DNA from: Lycium barbarum | Lineage: Eukaryota > Streptophyta > Magnoliopsida > Solanales > Solanaceae | Assembly: GCF_019175385.1 (NCBI RefSeq) | Contig: NC_083338.1 | Span: forward strand, 89,177,777-89,241,776 | Direction: 5' to 3' | DNA: 64,000 nt | Part shown: positions 1 to 10,028 of the stretch, piece after piece | Layout of the letters: each line of letters opens with the position of its first letter | How positions within the stretch are numbered: position 1 is the first letter of the stretch | The notes under the pieces: model-generated | The model's database searches: none | The model's input: only the letters and a program-made list of their open reading frames with translations | Told to the model about the DNA's origin: nothing | Translations under genes and position numbers: made by a program

Positions 1-490
1 TTTACTAGAGTATCAGACATGTGGACGGGACAAGACCCCGTTATGCCCAAAACATATATGTACACAAAATAGTAAATCAATTGCACCTCCGGGATAATGG
101 AGTGCTCTCAAAATTCTGCTAACCGGCTCCTAAGAATCTGGGTCGCCTTCCTATCTACCTGTGGGCATGAACACAACGTCCAAAGAAAAGGGACGTCAAT
201 ATGAACATTGTACTGAGTATGTAAAGCATGAATGAAATGAACATAATAGAGAAATCATGAGACATAAGATGAAGATATAACCTGCGTAACTTTTACGGGT
301 GGATACCTTTCATACCTATATAATATATTATCATATTACATGTATCATCATGGCGCATATATCATCGTATCATATAACATATATTATCATAATACATATA
401 TCATCATAGTGCATACATCATCATAGCGCATACATCAGCGTATCATATGTACATGTCATCATCGTTAACCCGCCACCGGGTAACCATCAT

Positions 491-690
491 ATGCTGCCCA
501 CTAGTGGTATCTGCCCATGCCATCTAGACATGGTGTATACGCTGCCCGCTTTAGCGGTGTCTGCCCGGCCATATAGGCGCGGTGTAATATCATCAATGCC
601 ACCCACTAGTGGAGTCTGCCCATGCCATCTAGACATGGTGTATACGCTGCCCGCTTTAGCAGTGTCATGCCCGGCCAACTAGGCACGGTG
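491..690. repeat. 105-bp tandem repeat of short hairpins in LTR
   Basis: Two tandem copies start at 491 and 596. Each copy strings together short palindromic blocks: CCACTAGTGG, CCATCTAGACATGG, CCCGCTTTAGCGG and a GGCC-ATATAGG-CGCGG block, separated by GTGT/CTGCCC linkers. Related blocks recur at 14380-14480, 23375-23470, 24160-24310 and 35185-35335 in other minus-strand LTRs. Both strands stay open for about 63 codons here, but only because the repeat lacks stops. Confidence 0.85.
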
Positions 691-2513
691 GAATCGTATC
701 GTCATATAATCAATCATAAACTCATCATTATTACACATCTCATAGGCATATCATAACCTTATCATAATTTAGCATCATTATATATATCATAGTATCGTAT
801 TTGCTTAGACACATTAAACATTATCCGTATTCGGCTACGTAGTAGCTCAACAATATCACATACATGTCTTCCGTACCCGGCCATAACAAGGCTCAGTATA
901 TCTCATCATCATCATTTCCATCACATACATATCATAAGCTTATCATAACTTTCTATAAAGCATGAAAGCATATCATATTAGTAGCATGAACGTCATAAAA
1001 ATATCGTATGATAGGCTTTATAATCTCTAAACTTAGGTTCATCATTACCATTATCGTATCTATAGCATATCTATTACCTTTATCCCATATGGAACCCCCT
1101 ATGAACATAGACTCGTATCTTTTCGGAACATTGAGCATAGGTCATGCATTAGAGCTTATAAAAAATCTATAACGATGTCGGCGTGACATAAGGTCGAGAA
1201 CCCCCGATTTCCTTATGGAGTAATCATATTCATCATATCTCACCTTGAAGGAGCTAACATTTTAAGGTGAGTGTACACCATGAACAACATCAAAGGATCG
1301 TAAGTAGGATCATTAACATCATGAACATCATATCTTGCTTTAGAATCTCTAGGCTAAAACTTACCATCATTATTTTCGTATTCATGACATATTTCTCATC
1401 TTTATCCCATAAGAAGCTCTTTATCAATATTGTCTCATAGTTCCCGGAATGTAAGAAAGTCATGGAGAAGTAGGGAAATTAATATCGTAGGAGTCATATA
1501 TAAGGATCATTAGTTTCGTAGGAATGTCGTATGATGAGCTTTAGGACTTTTAGACTTAGATTCACGATCGGTATTGTCATGCTCATAACATATCTCTTTT
1601 CTTTATCTCATATGAAGCTTTTTATACTCGTAGATTCGTAATTATCGATATGTAGGAAAATCAAGGAAGGATAGGAGGATTCATACCATAAAAGTCATGC
1701 CTTAGAAAGAAATTACTAGCCTTACATACCTTTTCCTTTAGCTATTCTACCGCTTGATCGTTCTCCTTCAATGCTTACGTCTTTACCTTCAAGGGAGTTC
1801 GTATTAACATTAGTTAGACGATCATAAGAACGTGCTTACTAAAGCTAGAGAAAATTGGGCGGCATTTCCTTTGTTTCTACTACTTTCTCCATATATTATA
1901 TCAATCCCCAAACATCCATAACAACATTCACAATATTATAGGCAACAACCATCATTCATCTACATTATCCACATTTCACAATTTTACTTCAATTCCTCCA
2001 TAATTATGGGCATGGTTCACTATTGCGTTTTCTCACATATAATACTTACCCCATGTTCTAAATGTCATTTATAGCTTTCTTATAATCACCACATCTCAAT
2101 ATTTATGATTCACTCCAAACTACTACTCAAAATGTCACTATTCACACATTCATGACCCATTTTCTATCTCCTTCTACAATCCAAGTTTTTCAACTTTTCA
2201 ATACCTTAAATAACATGTAAATACCATAAAACTTACCTTAGATAGTGTAGAAATAAGCCTTGAGTTGAAATACTTCTCTTGCACCAAAACCTTAGTTCAC
2301 TTCCATTGCTATTCCTTGACTTGGATAAGCTTTAATGTGTTTGTTACACTTAATTTTGTGGGTTTGATGAAGTGGATCTTTAGTTTCACTTGGATTCTTG
2401 TATATGAAGAGTTTGGAAGGTTCTAGAGAAATCTTGCGTCGTGGAGGAGAAATGGGAATGAAAATAATGACCTTGGGTCTCTTATTTAAAAACATAAAAT
2501 CTATCTTGACATA

Positions 2514-2825
2514 ATTATACGGACACTTATACGGTCCGTATAAATTTATACGGTCCGTATAAGTGACCGTGAAATCACGCCGTAAAATTCTCTCTTATGT
2601 GTTCATTATACGGTACTTTATACGGGCCTTATAATTTTATATGGTCCGTATAAGTGACCGTGAAATTACCTCTTCCACATCTCGCCTCTGTGACCATTAT
2701 ACAGCACATTATACGTGTCGTATAACTTTATATGGTCCGTATAAGTGACCGTATAATCTCACCAATGAGAGACTTCACTGTGACCATTCTGCGGACTATT
2801 ATACGGACCGTATAATCGATCGTAT
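2514..2825 (-). promoter_or_regulatory. U3 palindrome array ATACGGTCCGTAT
   Basis: At least eight exact or degenerate copies of the palindrome ATACGGTCCGTAT or its half ATACGG are packed into about 310 bp. On the minus strand they lie just upstream of an A/T-rich TATA-like stretch (about 2478-2492), so the position fits an enhancer or upstream promoter block. The protein that binds it, if any, is unknown. Confidence 0.6.
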
Positions 2826-3159
2826 AACTCATCTTTTCACTGATCTTTTTCTTGTCATTTCATTTGATCTCCAATCCTTAGGGAACCTTCTTAGCACTTG
2901 TTTATCACCTCATTAACAATCTAAGGGACGTTATAACTCTTCTCCAAAACATCGTTAATTCGTTACTCATAAATCCTTCTCAATACATAGCGTATACCCT
3001 GTCTTTCTTGGCAAACTTTCTTCTCTTACTTCAAATGTCTTTGAAGTTTCCTTTAGATTCATCAAATTTTATTTCTTACTTATCAAAACATCGCATACGT
3101 CGTAGCCTTCGTCAGTCTATTCACTGTGCATGAACGATAATTTTATTTGAGGTGTAACA

Positions 3160-3316
3160 CTAACGAAACGACAATGTATGTTAAGGCTAACCCCTTTCCT
3201 TCTCATGGCATGATCACCTAGATACGAATATATGTTTATGCAAATGTCCCCCATAGTTACGCCATTCTTAGAAATAGTAAAAGGTTATGGTTCTTGATGT
3301 TCTTATCATATTATTG
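3160..3316 (+). mobile_element. Plus-strand LTR H0, first piece
   Basis: This short stretch reads like the middle of a plus-strand LTR, with TATGTTAAGGCTAACCCC followed by a GGCATGAT motif as in the other plus-strand LTRs. It is broken on the left by the minus-strand LTR ending at 3159 and on the right by P1. It resumes at 13104 after a perfect TATTG duplication (3312-3316 and 13104-13108). Its own start is not in the window. Confidence 0.75.
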
Positions 3317-5593
3317 TGTAACACCCCGTAAACTTGAACTAGGTGTGAATGTGTAAAATCTAGTGTTAAGATGATATTTTATCTATATGAATCCATTCTT
3401 AATGAATTCGGGTGGAAGGTAGTTGTTTTGAAGTCAAACAACCAAGTGAAGTTCTTAAGGGCTCTTAAATTCGCCTATGTTTTGGTAGGTCTGTCTTCTA
3501 GGTGAATTTAATGAATATGTTTTAAGAATTTGGAAAAATTTCCTTCATTAAAGTTGAAGCTCTTGGAAGTAGCTTTCCCATGGTAGGTCGCCCAGCCCAA
3601 GAAAAGGTATGTACAAAATGTTATGTCCGTTTTACTGAAGGGCGAAAAAGCTGAAAATTTCGCCCAAAGCATGCCTAGAAAGTACGGGACATCCTTTAAA
3701 GTACGGGACGTCCTTTTAAGACGTACTACTTTCGTTCCTCACTAGTATTGGCAGCCAAATTACAGGCTACAAGTACGGGACGTACTTCAAAGTGCGGGAC
3801 GTACTTCGTGGCTGTAGTTTCACCTTTTTTAGCAGAAAATTGGGTTTAAAATGGGTATGGTCTTGTTTTGTTCCCATTTTTTTCATTCTCCCAAACCCTA
3901 AGGACGAAAATCATTCCTCAAAGTCTTCAAATCAAAGGTAAGAACATCCTTAACATTATTAATTCATTCTAACATCAAACCCATGATTCTTGTGACCAAA
4001 ACCTAGGGTTTGCAACATAATTCTTCCCAAAGTGATTCAAGCTAGGGTTTACGTGTTCTTCATTAGAAAAGTGAATTGTTAAACTTTGTTTAACGTGTTA
4101 AGGTATGTCTCTCTTTTGAAAACTTATTTTGAATGAAAATCACTTTTTGAAACTATTGTTGGAAGTATAAATTTCATTCAAGGTCCTTAATGAATAAAAA
4201 GAAAAGTAATCTTTTCATGTTTCTTGAATTCTAATTCAAGTCTAAATGATGGTTAATGTGTGTGAGGAGACAAGCCCACATTAAACTTAGTTTGTGACAT
4301 ACTCTATATATGTATATGAAATCATAATTGCTTTTTTCTATAAGAGATGATTATAATTGAAGGCTAACGGTTGGTAGTGATGTTTTCAAAGTGAACTAGG
4401 ACATTAAAATCTTGGTTAAAGAAGTGTAAACATTTTCAAGACATTAATTGAAATGATTTATCTTTACGATTTGGCATAATGAACTTTAATGCTAAATGAT
4501 GGTGTGACATACTTTGAGACAAATTGTGAATCGATTTCTATGCTATGAACTTTATTGTTGTGTTTGGTCTAGCTACTCGGGAGGAAGGGTAGCCACTATG
4601 GATCCTAGTGTGATAATGCCTAGCCATTCGGGCGGAAGAGTGGCCACTTCTGAGTTCGTTACCTGGGGTGTGATTATGCCACCGGGGGTGTGATTATGCC
4701 TAGCTATTTGGGAGGAAGGATAGCCACCGCTGAATTTCAAATTCGGGAGGAAGGATAGCCACCGTTGAATTTCAAATTCCAGTGTGGTGCGCTGTGACAA
4801 CGGAACCTCTACGATCACCCCTTCGATGTGCTTGATTCTTGGGCCTGTATTGGCATGTGTGATATTCTTATTTTCTCATGGAATTGTTGTTGTTAATTAT
4901 GATCAATAGAAAGGCATATTTGAAGTTGTGTCTTGACAAGAGGCCTTTTAATCGGTTTTGATAATTCATATTCAGATACACAAACTGGATAACTGTTCTT
5001 ACATTGGTTTCACATGATTTTCAGGACTGATTTCTTTATGTATTATTATGCTTTATTTTCATATTCCTTGTTGTCCCCGAGGCACTCACTGAGTACGAAG
5101 TACTCAGGCAAACTATTGTTGTTTTTTATGGCATGTTAGGTAACGGTGAAGAGCAGGTTCTTGATACTCTGGGCATTTAGGAAGGACTTGGGGTTGCTGC
5201 TGATTTGGTGAGCCCACACATTCATTCGTGGTACACTCTATTTATTTAATTCTATTTAATTATATTAGTTTCCGGGCCGCCTCCCGATGGGTTAGACATT
5301 ATTCCTTATTCTTAGAAGCTCTTTAGTATACATTCGAATGTGGGTAGCAAAAGAGTTGTTGTTTAACTCTTTCGGGCACACTAACATAGTTTGGTTGAAT
5401 TATTTAAATTATGAAGACTTCCGCTGATTTAATCCATATGCTTATGATTTGTTTACCTTTATTTTATAAACTGTTGGAGGCGAATGTTGAACTTGGCGGG
5501 TTCAAGTGTTATTATTGTGTCGTTTAGGTTCTTCCGATGTTGTTCATGACGTCGGATGCCGGTCACGTCTAGGGTGGGTTTCGGGGCGTGACA
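3317..5593 (+). repeat. P1 5' LTR (2277 bp)
   Basis: It is bounded by TGTAACACC and GCGTGACA and followed by a PBS. It contains GTACGGGACGTAC repeats (3680-3810). Four imperfect repeats of the form GGGAGGAAGG-TAGCCAC lie at about 4571-4760. A clean inverted repeat, CTGAGTAC-GAA-GTACTCAG, lies at 5088-5106. The 3' part matches the damaged 3' LTR at 9190-10028 and 12996-13103. Confidence 0.92.
3680..3810 (+). promoter_or_regulatory. GTACGGGAC(GTAC) palindrome array in P1 LTR
   Basis: Four copies of GTACGGGAC or GTGCGGGAC followed by GTAC/ATCC-type ends are spaced over about 130 bp. They lie upstream of the A/T-rich run TTTAAAATGGG (about 3846), a weak TATA candidate. The place corresponds to the ATACGGTCCGTAT arrays of the other families, but the sequence is different. 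Confidence 0.5.
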
Positions 5594-5597
5594 AGCT

Positions 5598-5610
5598 TGG
5601 CATCAGAGCC
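5598..5610 (+). other. P1 primer-binding site (tRNA-iMet type)
   Basis: TGGCATCAGAGCC lies four bases after the 5' LTR end. It differs by one T-to-C change from TGGTATCAGAGCC, which pairs with the 3' end of initiator tRNA-Met. This is the minus-strand DNA priming site of many gypsy and copia elements. Confidence 0.9.
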
Positions 5611-5820
5611 TAGGTTTAAATACGTCCTAGGATTATTGTCGGTGTCTGTGGAGCTGTGTCTAGTGGAGTTTTCCTTGTGCAGCTTGATCACCTGCATGAC
5701 TGAGAAACTCCCAGGACATTTATAGGTGTTTCCTATTCTTCTTGATTCTAGATTGCGTTGTAGAGCTTCAAGTCCTTTTAGGATTATTCTAATTCGCTCG
5801 TTAATTCGTGCCTTGCAGAA

Positions 5821-6614
5821 ATGGCTCTGACGCGATCCAAAAACGGTAACCGAGCACAACCCGCGAGAGCTAACCGAAATCTTGGGGGCGTGAATGCTGA
5901 TAATGTAAATAATGTCGGAAATCAAGCAACACTCCCAGCACTGCCTGCTCCTGCTGTTCCTATTGCGGTTGTGCCTGAGATTGGTACTATGCAAACTGCT
6001 ATTCAAACTACTATGCTGACCTTCAAGGCATTAAGGGCAATGGATGTCAAGGAATCCGAAGCTGTAAGGCTTGCTTCTTATCAGTTGAACGATGTTGCTC
6101 ACGTATGGTTTGAGATGTGGCAATCTGAGAGGAGTAACGCTGCTTTAGCTCCGACATGGACTGAATTTGAAGAGGCGTTCATGGAAAGGTTCTTGTCTGA
6201 TGAGGAAAGAATTGCTATGTCTATGAAGTTTGAAAAGGTAGAGCAGGGTAACAAGTCAGTTCGTGAGTGTAGTTTGTAGTTCACTCGTCTTTCAAAGTAT
6301 ACTTTATACATGATTCCGACTGAAAAGCATAAGTTGACTCATTTTGTGAAAGACTTGGTACCACGTATCAAGTCTGCATGTGCTGTTGTTGTTATGTCTC
6401 CTACTTGTACTTTCTCTTCTTTAGTTGGGTTTGCTGAGCAACAAGAGAGTTGGAAAAATGAGAAGAGGGTGGATCCAGATTGGAACAAGAAGGCCCGTTC
6501 GGCGGGTGGTTTCAGTGGTAATAATTATAAGAGAGGACAGAGTAAAGGGTATTCTGCACCTGCTCAGTATGGCGCTTATTCCCATGCTAGTGTGCCTTCT
6601 GGTAGGCAAGGCCA

Positions 6615-6683
<69 letters not shown>

Positions 6684-6819
6684 GTTTTTGCAGGGAAGTA
6701 GTCGTCCGCCAGGGTGGGAAGAGCGTATATGTCATCATTGTGGGATTAGAGGCCACATCAAGAGGGAATGCAGAAAGTGGCTACGTGAGATGGCTGCTAT
6801 GAATAACCAAAAAGAATGA
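5821..6819 (+). pseudogene. gag: P1 gag (nucleocapsid), one nonsense, 3' frameshift
   Basis: Gag would form the virus-like particle that packages element RNA. The start ATG at 5821 lies about 210 bases after the PBS and opens with a basic stretch (MALTRSKNGN). Codons 60-150 match a retrotransposon gag domain (ASYQLNDVAHVWFEMW, FEEAFMERFL). An in-frame TAG at 6277-6279 (CAG to TAG by comparison with related gags) interrupts it and the same frame resumes. Near the C terminus is a 22-residue Asn run, then a zinc knuckle C-x2-C-x4-H-x4-C (CHHCGIRGHIKREC, about 6730-6771). The frame stops at 6817-6819. Protease continues in another frame, so an indel near the A-rich run at about 6808-6813 separated them. 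Confidence 0.9.
6616..6681 (+). repeat. (AAT)22 microsatellite encoding poly-Asn in gag
   Basis: Twenty-two uninterrupted AAT triplets lie in frame between the gag domain and the zinc knuckle of P1. None of the other gag relics in the window has it. The expansion keeps the frame, so it could have arisen before or after the element died. Confidence 0.95.
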
Positions 6820-7301
6820 TTTTCCTGGTTCTGTATCTACTAGAAATCCGCCTGCTGGTAATGCGAACAATAATAATCAGAATGCCCGTAATAATGGTAA
6901 AGGTAAAGAAGTTGCTAAGACTTTTAGCGGAGGGACAGTTCGGCGTTATGGGCTGACTCGTAGGGAGACAACTGAGGCTTCTGATGCTGTGGTTACAGGT
7001 ATCCTTACCATCTGTTCTCATGGTGCTTACTCACTGATTGATCCGACTTCAAGTTTATCCTATGTGACTCCTTATTTTGCTCTTGATAGGGGTATGAAAC
7101 CCGAACCATTGTTTGAACCCTTTGTTGTTGATACGCCTTCGGGTGTTCCTGTTATTGTTTTTAGAGTGTATAGAAATTGTGTTGTCGTGATTAGAGGTCG
7201 TGAGACCGTGGCTGATTTGTATGAACTTGAGATAGTGCATTTCAATGTAATTATGGGGATGGACTGGTTGTCCGCGTGTTATGCTAATGTGGATTATCGC
7301 T
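6820..7301 (+). pseudogene. P1 protease relic
   Basis: The aspartic protease would cleave the gag-pol polyprotein. The readable part (6989-7308) has the LIDP-x-S-x-LSYVTP signature of this clade's active site, but the third residue of the D-P-G-S motif is Thr here (IDPTSS). It continues to the conserved VIMGMDWLSACYANVD block. The frame is +1 relative to gag. After NVDYR, at about 7302, the sequence jumps straight to the start of RNase H, so the protease C-terminal linker and the whole RT are missing. Confidence 0.85.
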
Positions 7302-8242
7302 TATTTTGACTCTACCTTCTGGGTCTGGCGTATTGTGATGCTTTTAGAATTGGTTTGGGTTGCTTGTTAATGCAGAAAAGCAAGGTGATTGCTTGTGCTT
7401 CACGACAGTTGAAAAAGCATGAGAAGAATTACCCGACTCATGACTTGGAGTTAGCTGTTGTGGTTTTTGCTTTGAAAATTTGGCGTCATTATTTGTATGG
7501 TGAGCATTGCGATGTTTTTACTGATCATAATAGTCTGCAATATATCTTCAAGCAGCGAGAGTTGAATCTCATACAAAGGAGGTGGTTGAAGTTATTAAAA
7601 GATTATAACTTGAATATTTTGCATCATCCTGCAAAGGCCAATGTGGTTGCTGATGCTTTGAGTAGGAAGTCCATGGGCACGTTGGCGTATTTGCGTGCAC
7701 ATGACATGCCTATGGGAAGAGAAATTCGAAGAAGTGCTAGTCTTGATGTCAGACCCGATGAAACCGAAGATGGGGAGTTAATGGAAATCACACCATCACA
7801 GTCTGATATGGTGGAAAGGATAAAATCCAAGCAATATGATGATGAACTCTTGGCAAAGCTGAGAGATGGAGTGGAAAAGGGTGAGTACACTTCGTTTACT
7901 ATTGGTACTAGTGATAGTGTTCTGCGGTTGCAAGGACGATTGTGTGTTCCTGATGTTGATGGTCATCGACAAGAATTAATGATGGAAGCTCATAGTTCCA
8001 AGTATTCAGTTCATCCAGGATCCACCAAGATGTATAAGGATCTGAAACAACACTATTGGTGGAAGAGCATGAAGGTTGATATTTCTAACTTTGTGGCTAA
8101 TTGTTTAAATTGTCAACATGTGAAAGCTGAACATCAAAGGCCTAGGGGCCTAGCTCAGAATATCGAGATTCCGCAATGGAAGTGGGAGTTGATCAATATG
8201 GATTTCGTTATGGGTTTACCCCCACACAAAGGCCAAATTTGA
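7302..8242 (+). pseudogene. pol: P1 RNase H plus integrase N-terminal part
   Basis: The relic starts inside the RNase H leader (TLPSGSG, with a few codons lost before [10 protein letters not shown]). It keeps the RNase H acidic positions [15 protein letters not shown] and [11 protein letters not shown], then the ADALSRKS end. Next come the integrase HHCC zinc-binding region ([26 protein letters not shown]) and the first catalytic Asp ([10 protein letters not shown]). An indel at about 8225-8240 ends the frame, and integrase continues in another frame from about 8243. The open frame from 7355 is 295 codons, long for such an old copy. Confidence 0.88.
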
Positions 8243-8840
8243 TTCGATTTGGGTGATCGTGGATAGACTCACAAAGTCTGCTCATTTTCTCCCTTTGAAG
8301 ACATTATATGCCACAGCGGAGTACGCCACGTTATATTTGAAGGAGATCGTTAGGTTGCACGGTGTTCCGCCATCCATGATATCTGACAGAGGTACACAAT
8401 TTACTGCTCACTTCTGGCAGGCGTTTCAAGATGGTTTGGGGACTAGAGTGAAATTGAGCATTGCCTTTCATCCTCAAACTGACGAGCAGACCGAGAGAAC
8501 TATTCAAACTTTGGAGGATATGTTATGTGCTTGTGCAATTGATTTTGGAGGATGTTGGGTAGAACACCTACCTTTGGTGGAATTCGCTTACAACAATAGT
8601 TATCAAGTGAGTATTAAGATGGCTCCTTATGAGGCTCTTTATGAGAGGTGTTGTCGGTCTCCATTTGGTTGGTTTGAACCAACGGAAGTAGAGTTGTTGG
8701 GTCCCGATTCAGTTTATGAGGTGATTGAGAAGGTAAATCTTATTTTGCAGCGACTGAAGACCGCTCAGAGTAGACAAAAGCCTTACACGGATGTGAGGCG
8801 TAGGGAATTGGAATATGCTGTTGGTGACAAGGTTTTCTAG
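8243..8840 (+). pseudogene. P1 integrase catalytic core
   Basis: This is the DDE integrase core of a gypsy element, which would insert the cDNA. It starts at SIWVIVDRLTKSAHFLP. The second catalytic Asp is in ISDRGTQFTAHFW and the catalytic Glu in QTERTIQTLEDM; the conserved Gly of DGQ is Glu here. The GPY/F-side sequence EFAYNNSY and APYEALYERCCRSPFGWFE follows. A TAG at 8838-8840 interrupts the frame in the conserved VF-x-KVSP block. Confidence 0.88.
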
Positions 8841-9202
8841 AAAGTGTCACCTATAAAGGGGGTAATGCGTTTTGGCAGAAAGGGAAGCTTAGTCCTCGTT
8901 ACATTGGTCCTTATGAGATTACCAGAAGAGTTGGGAACGTAGCTTATGAGTTGAGATTACTGGCTGAGATGTCCATGGTTCATCCGGTGCTTCACATTTC
9001 GATGTTGAGGTTGTATAAACCTGGCCCTTCTCATGTGTTAAACTATGAAAAGGTTGAGATTGATGAATCCTTGGCTTATGAAGAAGAACCAATTCAGATT
9101 TTGGATCGCCAAGTTAGAAGGTTGAAAACAAAATATGTAGCGTCAGTTAAAGTGTTGTGCCGAAATTATAATACTGAGGAAGCTACTTGGGAGGAAGGGT
9201 AA
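8841..9202 (+). pseudogene. P1 integrase C-terminus and chromodomain, fused to LTR
   Basis: After a one-base loss near 8884 the frame resumes with RYIGPYEITRRVG and HPVLHISMLR, then EEEPIQILDRQVRRLKTK and NTEEATWEEG. The last two blocks are the chromodomain that defines chromoviruses and is thought to steer integration to heterochromatin. At 9190 the coding sequence runs directly into mid-LTR sequence and stops at 9200-9202, so the true pol end, PPT and LTR start are gone. Confidence 0.87.
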
Positions 9203-10028
9203 CCACTATGGATCCTAGTGTGATAATGCCTAGCCATTCGGGAGGAAGAGTGGCCAGTTTCGGGTTCGCTACCTGGGGTTTGATTATGCCTAGCTATTCG
9301 GGAGGAAGGATAGCCATCGCTGAATTTCATATTCCGGTATGGTGCACTGTGACAAGGGAACCTCTACAGTCACCCCTTAGATGTGCTTGATTCTTGGGCC
9401 TGTATTGGCATGTGTGGTATTCTTATTTTCTCATGGAATTGTTGTTGTTAATTATGAACAATTGAAAGGCATATTTGAAGTTGTGCCTTGACAAGAAGCC
9501 TTATAATCGGTCTTGATAATTCATATTGAGATACACAAACTGAATAACTGTTCTTACATTGGTTTCACATGATTTTCAGGACTGATTTCTTTATGTATTA
9601 TTGTACTTTATTTTCATATTTCTCGCTGTCCCCGAGGCACTCACTGAGTACGAAGTATTCAGGCATACCATTGTTGTTTTTGATGGTATGTTAGGTAACG
9701 GTGAAGAGCAGGTTCTTGATACTCCGGGCGTTTAGGAAGGACTTGCGGTTGCTGCTGATTTGGTGAACCAACACATTCATTCATGGGACAGTCTATTTAT
9801 TTAATTATATTAGTTTCCGGGCTGCCTCCCGATGGGTTAGACATTTCCTTATTCTTAGAAGTTCCTTAGTATACATTCGAATGTGGGTTGAAGAAGAGTT
9901 GTTGTTTAACTCTTTTGGGCACACTATCATGTTTTGGTTGAATTATTTAAATTATGAAGACTTCCGCTGATTTAATCCATATAATTATGATTTCTTTACC
10001 TTTATTTTATAAACTTTTGGAGCCGAAT

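Larger units (their letters stand above)
1..3159 (-). mobile_element. Minus-strand gypsy LTR, cut by window edge
   Basis: The sequence has the order seen in the other minus-strand LTRs: a GGGACAAGACCCCG block (28-43), a GTACTGAGTATGTAAAGCAT block (about 209-228), a hairpin array (491-690), a GTGACATAAGGTCG block (about 1183), TTACATACCT (about 1723), a tract of ATACGGTCCGTAT palindromes (2514-2825) and the terminus GGTGTAACA at 3159. Its other terminus lies left of the window. No polypurine tract follows 3159, so this is a solo LTR or the 5' LTR of a minus-strand element. The next five bases, CTAAC (3160-3164), would be one TSD copy. It inserted into the plus-strand LTR H0. Confidence 0.85.

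Noticed and set aside
487..682. Open frames on both strands over the 105-bp repeat
   Set aside because: They arise because the hairpin repeat lacks stops on either strand. There is no start context, homology or codon signal.
5569..6006. 145-codon minus-strand frame
   Set aside because: It is antisense to the leader and start of P1 gag, whose plus-strand frame has a clear gag domain and zinc knuckle.
6421..6802. Frames with poly-Ile runs on both strands
   Set aside because: They are other-frame readings of the (AAT)22 run inside gag.
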